DNA of 5,836 nucleotides from Bacteroidia bacterium (GTDB lineage: Bacteria; Bacteroidota; Bacteroidia; Bacteroidales; UBA5342). The translations under genes were made by a program, and so were the position numbers. Shown in pieces: positions 1 to 5,296 of the stretch. Below the pieces are notes generated by a model. That model was not told where the DNA came from, did not search any database, and worked only from the letters and a program-made list of their open reading frames with translations. The stretch lies in NCBI GenBank assembly GCA_030433225.1, contig JAUIMD010000146.1, positions 1 through 5,836 on the forward strand, given 5' to 3'. The first letter of the stretch is position 1, and each line of letters begins with the position of its first letter.

Positions 1-2
1 CC

Positions 3-137
3 TTCGTCATGAACCTCGTGCCCATCATGCAGTCGGAGGGGGTTTCCCGGGACACGGCCGCGGGTATCGCCGGCATTATCGGCATCACGTCCATCATCGG
101 GCGCCTGGTCACGGGCCACCTGCTGGACCGTTTCCGC
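3..137 (+). CDS. MFS transporter fragment (5' partial), fused in frame to the ROK protein downstream
   Basis: The reading frame is open from the first complete codon at the window edge, so the ATG at 9 is probably internal. About 45 residues are present. They show a transmembrane-like Ala/Gly/Ile-rich stretch followed by the loop G-R-L-V-T-G-x-L-L-D-R-F. That is the motif-A-like signature (G-x-L-x-D-R) of major facilitator superfamily permeases, in the form seen in the middle loop of proteobacterial MFS proteins. Base composition differs sharply from the rest of the window: about 66% G+C over the first 120 bases, with only four of the first 45 codons ending in A or T. After about base 143 this falls to about half. 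The transporter is cut immediately after the DRF motif and lacks everything downstream. I infer foreign DNA joined to the Bacteroidota sequence, most likely a chimeric contig. Substrate cannot be judged. Confidence 0.7.
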
Positions 138-821
138 ATCCCCATTGTATTTGACAATGTGGTGCGCGTGATGGCACTGGGAGAAATGAACTACGGAAAA
201 GGCGCACAATACGACAATTTTGTGGTCGTAAATGTGGGCTATGGTGTAGGTGCCGGAATTATTACCGAGCGTAAATTGTTTATGGGATCCGATGGCATGT
301 CGGGTGAGCTGGCCCACGTACCGGTGGTTGAAAACTGGAACATTCCCTGCCTGTGTGGCAAAAACGGGTGCCTGTCGTCCACCTGTTCCGGCCGGGCCAT
401 TGCCGCCCGCGCAGTGCATGAGTTGGAGCACAATTCCGATTCGTCGCTGGTTGAAATTTACAACAACCGCACCCGCCCCTTTGAGGCTAAAGATGTATTT
501 GAAGCCGCCCGTAATGGCGACAAGCTGTCTAACCGGGTAATTGATGATGCCGCCCGCTACCTGGGCAGCACCAGTGCGGGTATGGTAAGCCTTCTTAATC
601 CTCAGGCGGTATTGTTTGGTGGAGGCGTAATTTTGAACAACCCCGAGTTTTTCGACAAAGTAAAAGAACACCTGCAAAAAGGCATGATTAAGCAGTGCTC
701 CACACAGGTAGATATTGAGGTAGTTGGGCTGAAAGAAAATGCAGCCGTAATGGGAGCCCTCAGCCTGGTACTGAACAACGTGCTCGATCTAAACTTTGAC
801 GTACTGGACGATCACGCTTAA
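138..821 (+). CDS. ROK-family protein (sugar kinase or NagC/Mlc-type regulator), N-terminal half missing
   Basis: About 227 residues match the second half of a ROK protein (repressor, ORF, kinase). Numbering from the ATG at 9, the segment starts at I44 with I-P-I-V-F-D-N, which corresponds to the ROK 'vP-V-x-x-E/D-N-D' strand. A glycine-rich turn follows (G-Y-G-V-G-A-G, 77-83). Then comes E-L-A-H (100-103), a variant of the ExGH sugar-binding motif. The zinc site is H103 with C-L-C-G-K-N-G-C (C114, C116, C121). The C-terminal L-F-G-G-G-V (about 198-203) and the K-E-N-A-A-V-M-G-A tail are also typical. The Asp expected after D49-N50 (catalytic base in ROK kinases) is Val51, and the Glu usually found in C-x-C-G-x-x-G-C-x-E is Ser. 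Both suggest a non-kinase role or sequence alteration near the junction. The N-terminal phosphate-binding DxGxT region and any DNA-binding helix-turn-helix are absent, replaced by the MFS fragment. Stop TAA is at 819-821. Confidence 0.85.
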   Translation: MPIVFDNVVRVMALGEMNYGKGAQYDNFVVVNVGYGVGAGIITERKLFMGSDGMSGELAHVPVVENWNIPCLCGKNGCLSSTCSGRAIAARAVHELEHNSDSSLVEIYNNRTRPFEAKDVFEAARNGDKLSNRVIDDAARYLGSTSAGMVSLLNPQAVLFGGGVILNNPEFFDKVKEHLQKGMIKQCSTQVDIEVVGLKENAAVMGALSLVLNNVLDLNFDVLDDHA

Positions 822-878
822 TTCTGCATTTTTTTTGAAACAAATGGGGCATGGATTTTAGCAAATGGAAAATTTTGC

Positions 879-886
879 TACTTTTG
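879..886 (+). promoter_or_regulatory. Bacteroidota-type -7 promoter element for tRNA-Leu
   Basis: TACTTTTG matches the Bacteroidota primary sigma factor -7 consensus TAnnTTTG. It lies 17 bases before the tRNA 5' end, a sensible distance for a short leader removed by RNase P. A T-rich -33-like stretch (TTTTAG, 856-861) lies about 18 bases upstream and resembles TTTG only weakly. Confidence 0.65.
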
Positions 887-903
887 CATCCGCATTTGAG
901 CAG

Positions 904-985
904 GCCCGGATGGCGGAATTGGTAGACGCGCTGGTCTCAAAAACCAGTTCCTCACGGAGTGCCGGTTCGATCCCGGCTCCGGGTA
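904..985 (+). tRNA. tRNA-Leu (anticodon CAA)
   Basis: The full type II cloverleaf can be drawn. The acceptor stem GCCCGGA (904-910) pairs with TCCGGGT (978-984), with one G-U pair at the end. The D stem is GCG/CGC (913-915/927-929). The anticodon stem CTGGT/ACCAG (931-935/943-947) encloses the loop CTCAAAA with anticodon CAA at 938-940, which reads UUG leucine codons. A long variable arm (948-960, stem TCC/GGA) is typical of tRNA-Leu. The T arm is GCCGG-TTCGATC-CCGGC (961-977). The discriminator base is A985, as expected for leucine. The 3' CCA is not encoded (ACT follows), so it must be added by a nucleotidyltransferase. The gene has its own promoter and terminator, so it is a single-gene transcription unit. 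Confidence 0.97.
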
Positions 986-988
986 CTG

Positions 989-1026
989 AAAAGCCTTGCT
1001 AAGTTATACTTAGCGAGGCTTTTTTT
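989..1026 (+). terminator. Intrinsic terminator of tRNA-Leu
   Basis: A 13-bp stem (991-1003 with 1009-1021), complementary throughout apart from one G-U pair, encloses a 5-base TTATA loop and runs into seven T residues (1020-1026). It begins only a few bases after the tRNA discriminator base. This is the clearest rho-independent terminator in the window. The A residues before the stem also make it partly bidirectional. Confidence 0.9.
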
Positions 1027-1490
1027 ATGGCCTAAAAACGAATAGGGTGTACGCAAAAATACCGGGAACCCTAAAGGTTATGCCCCAATTAATACGGATC
1101 ATTTTATTTTAAATTCCCCACAAACATTAACTCATTGTATACTAGCGCCTCCGTCTATTGATGTGCAATTAATAAGAGGCTCAACTTTGTTAAGTATTTC
1201 TGAACTTGTAGCACCGGTCTTTACTTTTGCCGGATATGATTTTACCTTTCGCCCACCGAATGAAACCTTAAGTATGAGCAATTATTTACCTGCATCATCC
1301 GTTTTGTACGTACATAAAAAGCTCTGAACATAACATACCAAAACCACCGGCAACGGAATGTTGCAGGAGAAAAAGGCCGCCAACTTATTGTGCGTGCCCC
1401 GGGTAAATGCCCCGCTTACGGATGCCCGTATTTTTCTCCGGCCACCATTCGCAATCAACCTGTGCAAGGGTATGCCTAAAACCAACAGAA
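1027..1490. other. 464-bp intergenic region with no convincing gene
   Basis: No protein-coding gene can be supported here. The plus strand has an uninterrupted frame of 93 codons (1046-1327), ending V-H-K-K-L-stop, but its first ATG is very late (1274). It could be chance or a decayed remnant. An antisense frame across about 1140-1280 is also open, and neither is recognisable. A TAnnTTTG element lies at 1222-1229. The last 150 bases are more G+C-rich and contain two small inverted repeats: GCAAC/GTTGC (1350-1354/1360-1364) and GGAGAAAAA/TTTTTCTCC (1366-1374/1431-1439). They may be leader structure for the gene starting at 1491. Confidence 0.5.
1222..1229 (+). promoter_or_regulatory. Candidate TAnnTTTG promoter element, possibly for the gene at 1491
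   Basis: TACTTTTG is identical to the -7 element in front of the tRNA gene. No -33 element is well placed: TTG at 1206-1208 is too close and TTTG at 1186-1189 too far. It is the only good consensus match between the tRNA terminator and the start at 1491. Using it would imply an untranslated leader of roughly 255 bases. A chance match remains possible. Confidence 0.35.
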
Positions 1491-2441
1491 ATGAAAAAAA
1501 ATGTGCTTTTTATAAGTCTGCTGCTCTCGCTTACCCTTATGCCGGTTTGGGCGCAACGTCCTGTGCAGGAACATACCCCCTGGGATATTCGGCTAACCGG
1601 TACAGCGGGCTGGGCGCTCCTTCCCTCATCGGCGTCATACGATATTTCTTCCACCCCCGGCAATGTGTACGGCGGAGGTATCCAAATCGATTACCTCATT
1701 CAAAATTATTTTGGCGCGGGCATGGGGTTTGAATACCACCGCACCACCTCCTCCATGGTACTGTCCAACTATTCAGCCACCCTGCCCGGTACATTGTCAA
1801 GCGGTGCCAATTCGGTTCCGCAAAACGTGGAATATCAAATAATAACCAACGGTACCGATGTGGTGGATTATGTGGAAATGTCATCGTTTGACATTCCCAT
1901 TTATGGCTATTACAAAGTGCCGGTTCGCTCCAATACCTTTCTTGATTTCAGGGGCGGCATACAATTCAGCGTGCAAACCAAGGGCACCTTCACTTTACAG
2001 TCGGGCGATATTACCACCCGCCTGTACAATATAGATACCGACCAGTTGGTAATGAATAACCCCCAACAAGGCCTGTTCGAAAACCGTACAGACTGGCACC
2101 CGGTACGCAATGTGAATACGCCGTTTATCAATTCGGCCTTTGCGGCTGCGGGGCTCGACTTTCCGTTTCTGCGCATTTTACAACTGCGCGTTTCCGGCTA
2201 CCTGTCGTATAGCCTGGGGCAGGTATATAAACAGCGGGAAGACGCCTTAATCACCCGCCCCAATACCTACAACGGCATTCTTTCACTAACCGATAAAAAC
2301 TACCTGTTTACATACGGCTTTAAATTTGCGCTGGGATGGAACAAATACCCCAAGGCCGCTCCCATGCGGGGTACCGAATACAACTGTGCCGGCTGCGCAT
2401 GGGTAAAAAAGGAAAACACCTACCGCAGCCGAAGGCGCTGA
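1491..2441 (+). CDS. Secreted, probable outer-membrane beta-barrel protein
   Basis: The product has 316 residues from the ATG at 1491. I chose this start because it gives a textbook signal peptide: M-K-K, a Leu/Ile-rich core and P-V-W-A-Q at about 18-22. The frame is open further upstream, but that stretch has no such signal. The mature part alternates hydrophobic and polar residues with many Tyr, Gly, Asn and Thr. It contains strand-like blocks such as I-Q-I-D-Y-L-I with G-A-G-M-G-F-E-Y (about 64-82), I-Y-G-Y-Y-K-V-P, L-R-V-S-G-Y-L-S-Y-S and Y-L-F-T-Y-G-F-K-F-A-L-G-W. This is the pattern of Bacteroidota outer-membrane beta-barrel or porin-like proteins. I do not recognise a specific family. 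After the last strand is an unusual tail with C-A-G-C (299-302) and a basic R-S-R-R-R end. The spacer before it has no strong ribosome binding site. Barrel assignment is an inference from composition; export is well supported. Confidence 0.8.
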   Translation: MKKNVLFISLLLSLTLMPVWAQRPVQEHTPWDIRLTGTAGWALLPSSASYDISSTPGNVYGGGIQIDYLIQNYFGAGMGFEYHRTTSSMVLSNYSATLPGTLSSGANSVPQNVEYQIITNGTDVVDYVEMSSFDIPIYGYYKVPVRSNTFLDFRGGIQFSVQTKGTFTLQSGDITTRLYNIDTDQLVMNNPQQGLFENRTDWHPVRNVNTPFINSAFAAAGLDFPFLRILQLRVSGYLSYSLGQVYKQREDALITRPNTYNGILSLTDKNYLFTYGFKFALGWNKYPKAAPMRGTEYNCAGCAWVKKENTYRSRRR

Positions 2442-2604
2442 CAAAAACAAAAAAAACACCCCTACCACATTCGCACGAAAAACCACTTTTTGCTGTCATT
2501 TTCATCCACCCGGAGGCAAAATTCCAGATAAAAACACTTTTTAAGGCTTACCTGCTTACTTGTTAATCTTTCCTTATTGAATTTTACACGCTCATTTTTT
2601 TGGT

Positions 2605-2612
2605 TAGGTTTG
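2605..2612 (+). promoter_or_regulatory. TAnnTTTG promoter element for the small secreted protein gene
   Basis: TAGGTTTG fits the Bacteroidota -7 consensus. Transcription would start about 5-8 bases downstream, near 2617-2620, leaving a leader of only about 10 bases before GTG 2629. This closeness argues against any start codon further upstream. The -33 region is weak (TTTTA at 2582-2586, or TTG at 2577-2579). Confidence 0.55.
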
Positions 2613-2628
2613 CGCCAAATTGAGCGAT

Positions 2629-3114
2629 GTGAAAAAACTTTTTCTATTGTTATTTTTAATGGCCTCCGCTGGATTAGCGCATGCCGGGGACTGGGCATTT
2701 GGCGAGCGGGAAACGGGCCAGTATGTAGCATCGGTTGAAGAGGGCAGCTTTCAAAACCCTTTTTCTAACCATAACAAGCTCAAATCGTTGGCGCTGTTTA
2801 ACCTCGACTCCACCCAAACCCTGTTGCTTTACGTAACCCTTTTTGAGTACGGCGAATACATAGTGGGAGAAAGCCCCTCGCAAACCTGTGCCGCCGAAGT
2901 TTACATTGACCAGCACCGTACCTTATACCAAATATGCCATGCCCCGAACAAACAGGATTTACAGTTTGGGAAAGCTGCCAGCAACCGCATTGCCGTTGCC
3001 CTGCACCAGGGAAAAAATGTGGATATTAGCATTGTAGTAGGCACCAACACCTACCGCTTCACATTACAAGCGGATGGCTTTAGCGAACAGTTTGGACGCT
3101 GGCTAAAGGCTTGA
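2629..3114 (+). CDS. Small secreted protein of unknown function
   Basis: The product has 161 residues if translation begins at GTG 2629. I prefer this over the TTG at 2620 because GTG places M-K-K directly before the hydrophobic core and leaves a normal signal peptide (about 1-19, ending A-H-A before G-D). The TTG would sit almost on the predicted transcription start. The mature protein of about 140 residues is mixed alpha/beta in character, with no transmembrane segment after the signal. Two cysteines (C87, C103) could form a disulfide after export. The second half is strand-rich (I-A-V-A-L-H and D-I-S-I-V-V-G-T-N-T-Y-R-F-T-L), and the C-terminus is F-G-R-W-L-K-A. I do not recognise the family and assign no function. 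It is probably periplasmic or cell-surface. The permease gene begins 169 bp downstream, too far to assume a shared transcript. Confidence 0.8.
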   Translation: MKKLFLLLFLMASAGLAHAGDWAFGERETGQYVASVEEGSFQNPFSNHNKLKSLALFNLDSTQTLLLYVTLFEYGEYIVGESPSQTCAAEVYIDQHRTLYQICHAPNKQDLQFGKAASNRIAVALHQGKNVDISIVVGTNTYRFTLQADGFSEQFGRWLKA

Positions 3115-3283
3115 TAAAATAGACATCCTGCATTTTACTTAGCCGGGACGCCACGGTCGTGAAGCACTCCCTTCGGTATTCATTATAGCTCTTCGTTGGG
3201 GAATGTTCTTTAAACCAATTTCCATCCGGCGTGTTAGTTAAGGAAAACCGCCCCGCACCCAGCGGGGAATAAACCCCTGACAT
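3115..3283. other. Spacer before the AmpG-like gene, with possible repeat content
   Basis: This 169-bp gap has no plus-strand gene and no TAnnTTTG element that I can find. On the minus strand the whole gap is open in one frame that also runs into both flanking genes. No start or context makes it a credible gene. The segment around 3140-3210 (GGGACGCCACGGTCG to CTTCGTTGGGG) has the look of a dispersed intergenic repeat, but copies elsewhere cannot be checked here. The 3' end carries the overlapping hairpins listed separately. Confidence 0.35.
3251..3277 (+). promoter_or_regulatory. Two mutually exclusive hairpins just upstream of the AmpG-like start codon
   Basis: CCCCGC (3251-3256) pairs perfectly with GCGGGG (3262-3267) around an ACCCA loop. 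The same GGGG (3264-3267) can instead pair with CCCC (3274-3277) around AATAAA. The start codon is at 3284, so either fold lies within the ribosome landing zone. The geometry would suit translational control, but no ligand or regulator is evident. It may simply be G+C-rich spacer. Confidence 0.35.
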
Positions 3284-4645
3284 ATGCCGGAAACTTCCCG
3301 TCCCCTCCCCTTTCTTGATCGTATACCGGCACTGGCCGACAATGCCGTATTGCGCTATTTCACGTTTGCCGTTCTGTACTTCGCCCAGGGAATTCCTTCC
3401 GGAGTATTGCTGCTGGCATTTCCGGCGTGGATGGCTACCCATGGCAAAACCCCATTAGAAATAGGCACATTTCTGGCCGTAATTATGTTGCCCTGGACCT
3501 TTAAAATTATTGCAGCGCCTTTAATGGACCGTTTTACTTACCTGCCCATGGGGCGCAGAAAACCCTGGGTTTTGTTTGGTCAGGGTGGATTGGCAGCCGG
3601 TTTTATAGCGCTTTCCATGGTTTCTAAACCGCTTGAACAACTGCCTGTGCTGATGGCCATTGGGTTTATTATTGGTCTTTTCGGCATTTTTCAGGACATT
3701 TCCATCGACAGCCTGGCGGTTGACCTACTGCCTGAAGATGAACAGGCCCGGGCAAACGGGTTGATGTGGGGATCAAAAATTGTAGGCAAAGCAGCCACCC
3801 TCGCCGCAGGCTCCTACCTGTTAAACCACGTTGGCTATGGGCTTACCCTGCTCATTTTTTCAGGACTAATTATAGGCATTATGGCAGTGCCCTTGCTGTT
3901 ACGCGAACGAAAAGGAGAAAAGCTGTTTCCGGGATTAAAAGGCCAGGCATCCGCCCTGGCTGCCGATGCACAAACCCGCAACTGGTTTGCTTTGCTCAAA
4001 AATGTGTTTCGTGTTTTTTTGCTGCCTGCCAGCCTGTGTGTAGCATTATCCAATTTCTTTTTTTCAACGGGAGAGGGGCTGATGGATGCCATTTTGCCCG
4101 TTTTTACTCCGCAACACCTGGGTTGGTCAGATACCGAATACTCCAAAGCCTATTCGAGCGCTACCATGATTTCGGGCTTGCTGGCCATGTTTGTGGGCGG
4201 CCCCTTAATCGACTTTTTCGGAAAAAAACGAATGATGATGCTGTACATTGTATTGCTCATTGCCCTGGTAACATCCTTGCTGCTGCTGCGCCATAACTGG
4301 GACAACAGGTGGCTGATACGCGCTTTTTTCATTTCGTTTTACACCTTTAACGTGTTTAACGTAGTAACCATTTTTGCCATGGCCATGAGCGTGAGCTGGC
4401 GCCGGGTAGCAGCCACACAGTTTACCTTGTACATGACCATTGGCAACCTGGGGCTGTCTTTGGGATCGTGGCTTATGGGCGCCCTTAAAACCATTGCCAG
4501 CTGGGAAATGGTATTGCTGGCCTACATCCCGCTGGCGGCGTTAGGGTTTGTGTTTACGGCACTTATCAACTTTCGCAGGCAAAAAGCCAGCATCCAGCTT
4601 CTTGAAAAAAACTTTAACTCGGCGCACACCGGCCCGAAGGGGTAA
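3284..4645 (+). CDS. AmpG-like MFS permease (muropeptide / PAT family)
   Basis: This is a 453-residue polytopic inner-membrane protein, about the usual size for a 12-TM major facilitator. Hallmarks of the AmpG/peptide-acetyl-CoA transporter branch appear in order. Y-F-A-Q-G-I-P (32-38) lies in TM1 and L-P-W-T-F-K (69-74) at TM2. A motif-A-like loop D-R-F...G-R-R-K-P-W spans 82-95. Q-D-I-S-I-D-S-L-A-V-D-L-L (137-149) and A-R-A-N-G-L-M-W-G (155-163) fall around TM4-5. A basic central loop (about 207-235) separates the two six-helix halves. AmpG proteins import anhydromuropeptides released from peptidoglycan into the cytoplasm for recycling. In Bacteroidota the branch contains several related permeases whose substrates are untested, so the muropeptide role is inferred from family. 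Start ATG 3284 gives a short cytoplasmic N-terminus before TM1. Intact, with base composition like its neighbours. Confidence 0.85.
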   Translation: MPETSRPLPFLDRIPALADNAVLRYFTFAVLYFAQGIPSGVLLLAFPAWMATHGKTPLEIGTFLAVIMLPWTFKIIAAPLMDRFTYLPMGRRKPWVLFGQGGLAAGFIALSMVSKPLEQLPVLMAIGFIIGLFGIFQDISIDSLAVDLLPEDEQARANGLMWGSKIVGKAATLAAGSYLLNHVGYGLTLLIFSGLIIGIMAVPLLLRERKGEKLFPGLKGQASALAADAQTRNWFALLKNVFRVFLLPASLCVALSNFFFSTGEGLMDAILPVFTPQHLGWSDTEYSKAYSSATMISGLLAMFVGGPLIDFFGKKRMMMLYIVLLIALVTSLLLLRHNWDNRWLIRAFFISFYTFNVFNVVTIFAMAMSVSWRRVAATQFTLYMTIGNLGLSLGSWLMGALKTIASWEMVLLAYIPLAALGFVFTALINFRRQKASIQLLEKNFNSAHTGPKG

Positions 4646-4735
4646 ATTACGACCTGCTGTTTACGGCACACTGAATCCGCCCCACCTTCCTACATATTTT
4701 ACGCATACAAGCAGGCAAACCAGCAGGGTATTGCC

Positions 4736-4743
4736 TATCTTTG
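4736..4743 (+). promoter_or_regulatory. TAnnTTTG promoter element for clpS
   Basis: TATCTTTG matches the Bacteroidota -7 consensus. It lies 28 bases upstream of the clpS start codon, giving a leader of about 20 bases. No good -33 TTTG is visible in the expected window. Its presence suggests clpS is transcribed independently of the permease gene that ends 126 bp earlier. Confidence 0.55.
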
Positions 4744-4771
4744 TGGCTGCAACCAATTTGCTATCCAACGT

Positions 4772-5047
4772 ATGCCCGGCACCAAATCCACCTCAAAAAG
4801 AAAAACAAAAATTGACGAAGGCAAATCGTATACCCTCATATTGTGGAACGATGATGTAAATTCGTTTGACGATGTGATTGATGCCTTGGTGGACATTTGC
4901 GAACACGATGCACACCAGGCCGAACAATGCGCTACCATAGCGCATTACAAAGGGAAATGCGCTGTAAAAAGTGACCCTTCGTTTGACACGCTGCTCAGTT
5001 GCAAACGCCGTTTCGACCATCGAAAGATCAACACAACCATTGAATAG
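4772..5047 (+). CDS. clpS: ClpS, N-degron adaptor of the Clp protease
   Basis: The product has 91 residues. ClpS binds proteins with bulky hydrophobic N-terminal residues and delivers them to the AAA+ unfoldase of the Clp protease (ClpA in proteobacteria, ClpC-type partners in many other phyla) in the cytoplasm. The flexible basic N-terminal extension (about 1-18), which in ClpS enters the unfoldase pore, is followed by the core strand Y-T-L-I-L-W and N-D-D (26-28). The helix V-I-D-A-L-V-D-I-C-E-H-D and A-H-Y-K-G-K (57-62) follow. N26, D27 and H58 correspond to E. coli N34, D35 and H66, which hold the N-terminal amino group. The gatekeeper equivalent of E. coli M40 is Phe32. The protein ends T-T-I-E, as many Bacteroidota ClpS proteins do with similar residues. 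No unfoldase gene lies next to it in this window. Stop TAG 5045-5047. Confidence 0.93.
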   Translation: MPGTKSTSKRKTKIDEGKSYTLILWNDDVNSFDDVIDALVDICEHDAHQAEQCATIAHYKGKCAVKSDPSFDTLLSCKRRFDHRKINTTIE

Positions 5048-5075
5048 TTGTTTTGTCCTTAAGCCGGACTGGCGT

Positions 5076-5237
5076 TTACTTTTTGCCTATAAATTTGGCT
5101 TTGCCATATTTATGGACACCGTTGAAATTTAACGCAAGTGAATAAAAAGTAGCGGTTATACCGGCACCGACGATTCTTGGAATGTCGACATTAAAACCTG
5201 AGGTGAAAACAATATTCAATTGTATAATCTTACTATT
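5076..5237 (-). pseudogene. Possible C-terminal remnant of an unidentified protein gene
   Basis: Reading the minus strand, 53 codons are open between an in-frame TAG (5238-5240) and a TAA (5076-5078). The translation has protein-like character: D-I-P-R-I-V-G-A-G-I-T-A-T-F-Y, then A-L-N-F-N-G-V-H-K-Y-G-K-A-K-F-I-G-K-K. No ATG or obvious start is present. Upstream of the TAG the same frame stays open for at least another 20 codons, consistent with one nonsense change in a longer ancestral frame. The stop codon falls inside the AAAAAGTAAAC motif, which recurs in this intergenic region. I cannot name a family. It may be a decayed gene, or an unselected frame spanning the hairpin at 5087-5115. Confidence 0.35.
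5087..5115. repeat. Long A+T-rich hairpin downstream of clpS
   Basis: CTATAAAT (5087-5094) pairs with ATTTATGG (5108-5115, one G-U pair). After a T-T mismatch, TGGC (5096-5099) pairs with GCCA (5103-5106) around a TTT loop, giving 12 base pairs. It sits 40 bases after the clpS stop codon, where a 3' end would be expected. No T tract follows on either strand, so it is not a canonical terminator. A role in 3'-end stability of the clpS message is possible. Confidence 0.55.
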
Positions 5238-5296
5238 CTACTTAAACCTATTGAAAAAGATAGATTCTTTTTTCCATAATAGTTTTAATGTATGTT

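Noticed and set aside
9..821. A genuine MFS-ROK fusion protein starting at ATG 9
   Set aside because: The frame is open to the window edge upstream, both parts are truncated, and base composition switches abruptly at the join.
1282..1485. 67-codon minus-strand open frame in the spacer before the outer-membrane protein gene
   Set aside because: No recognisable sequence, no promoter, and it lies over small inverted repeats. Most likely chance.
1407..1490. Longer N-terminus for the outer-membrane protein gene from an upstream ATG
   Set aside because: Starting at 1407 would bury the signal peptide 28 residues inside the protein. The ATG at 1491 gives a standard exported start.
2485..2550. AAAAACCACTTTTT and AAAAACACTTTTT as terminators after the outer-membrane protein gene
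   Set aside because: The stems are only A-T pairs around tiny loops and are too weak to be credible terminators.
3080..3442. 120-codon open frame on the minus strand between the small secreted protein and the AmpG-like gene
   Set aside because: It overlaps both clear plus-strand genes, has no recognisable domain, signal or promoter, and its open length follows from the codon use of the genes opposite.
5090..5097. TAAATTTG as a further promoter element
   Set aside because: It lies within the long hairpin after clpS, has no -33 partner, and no gene follows on the plus strand.
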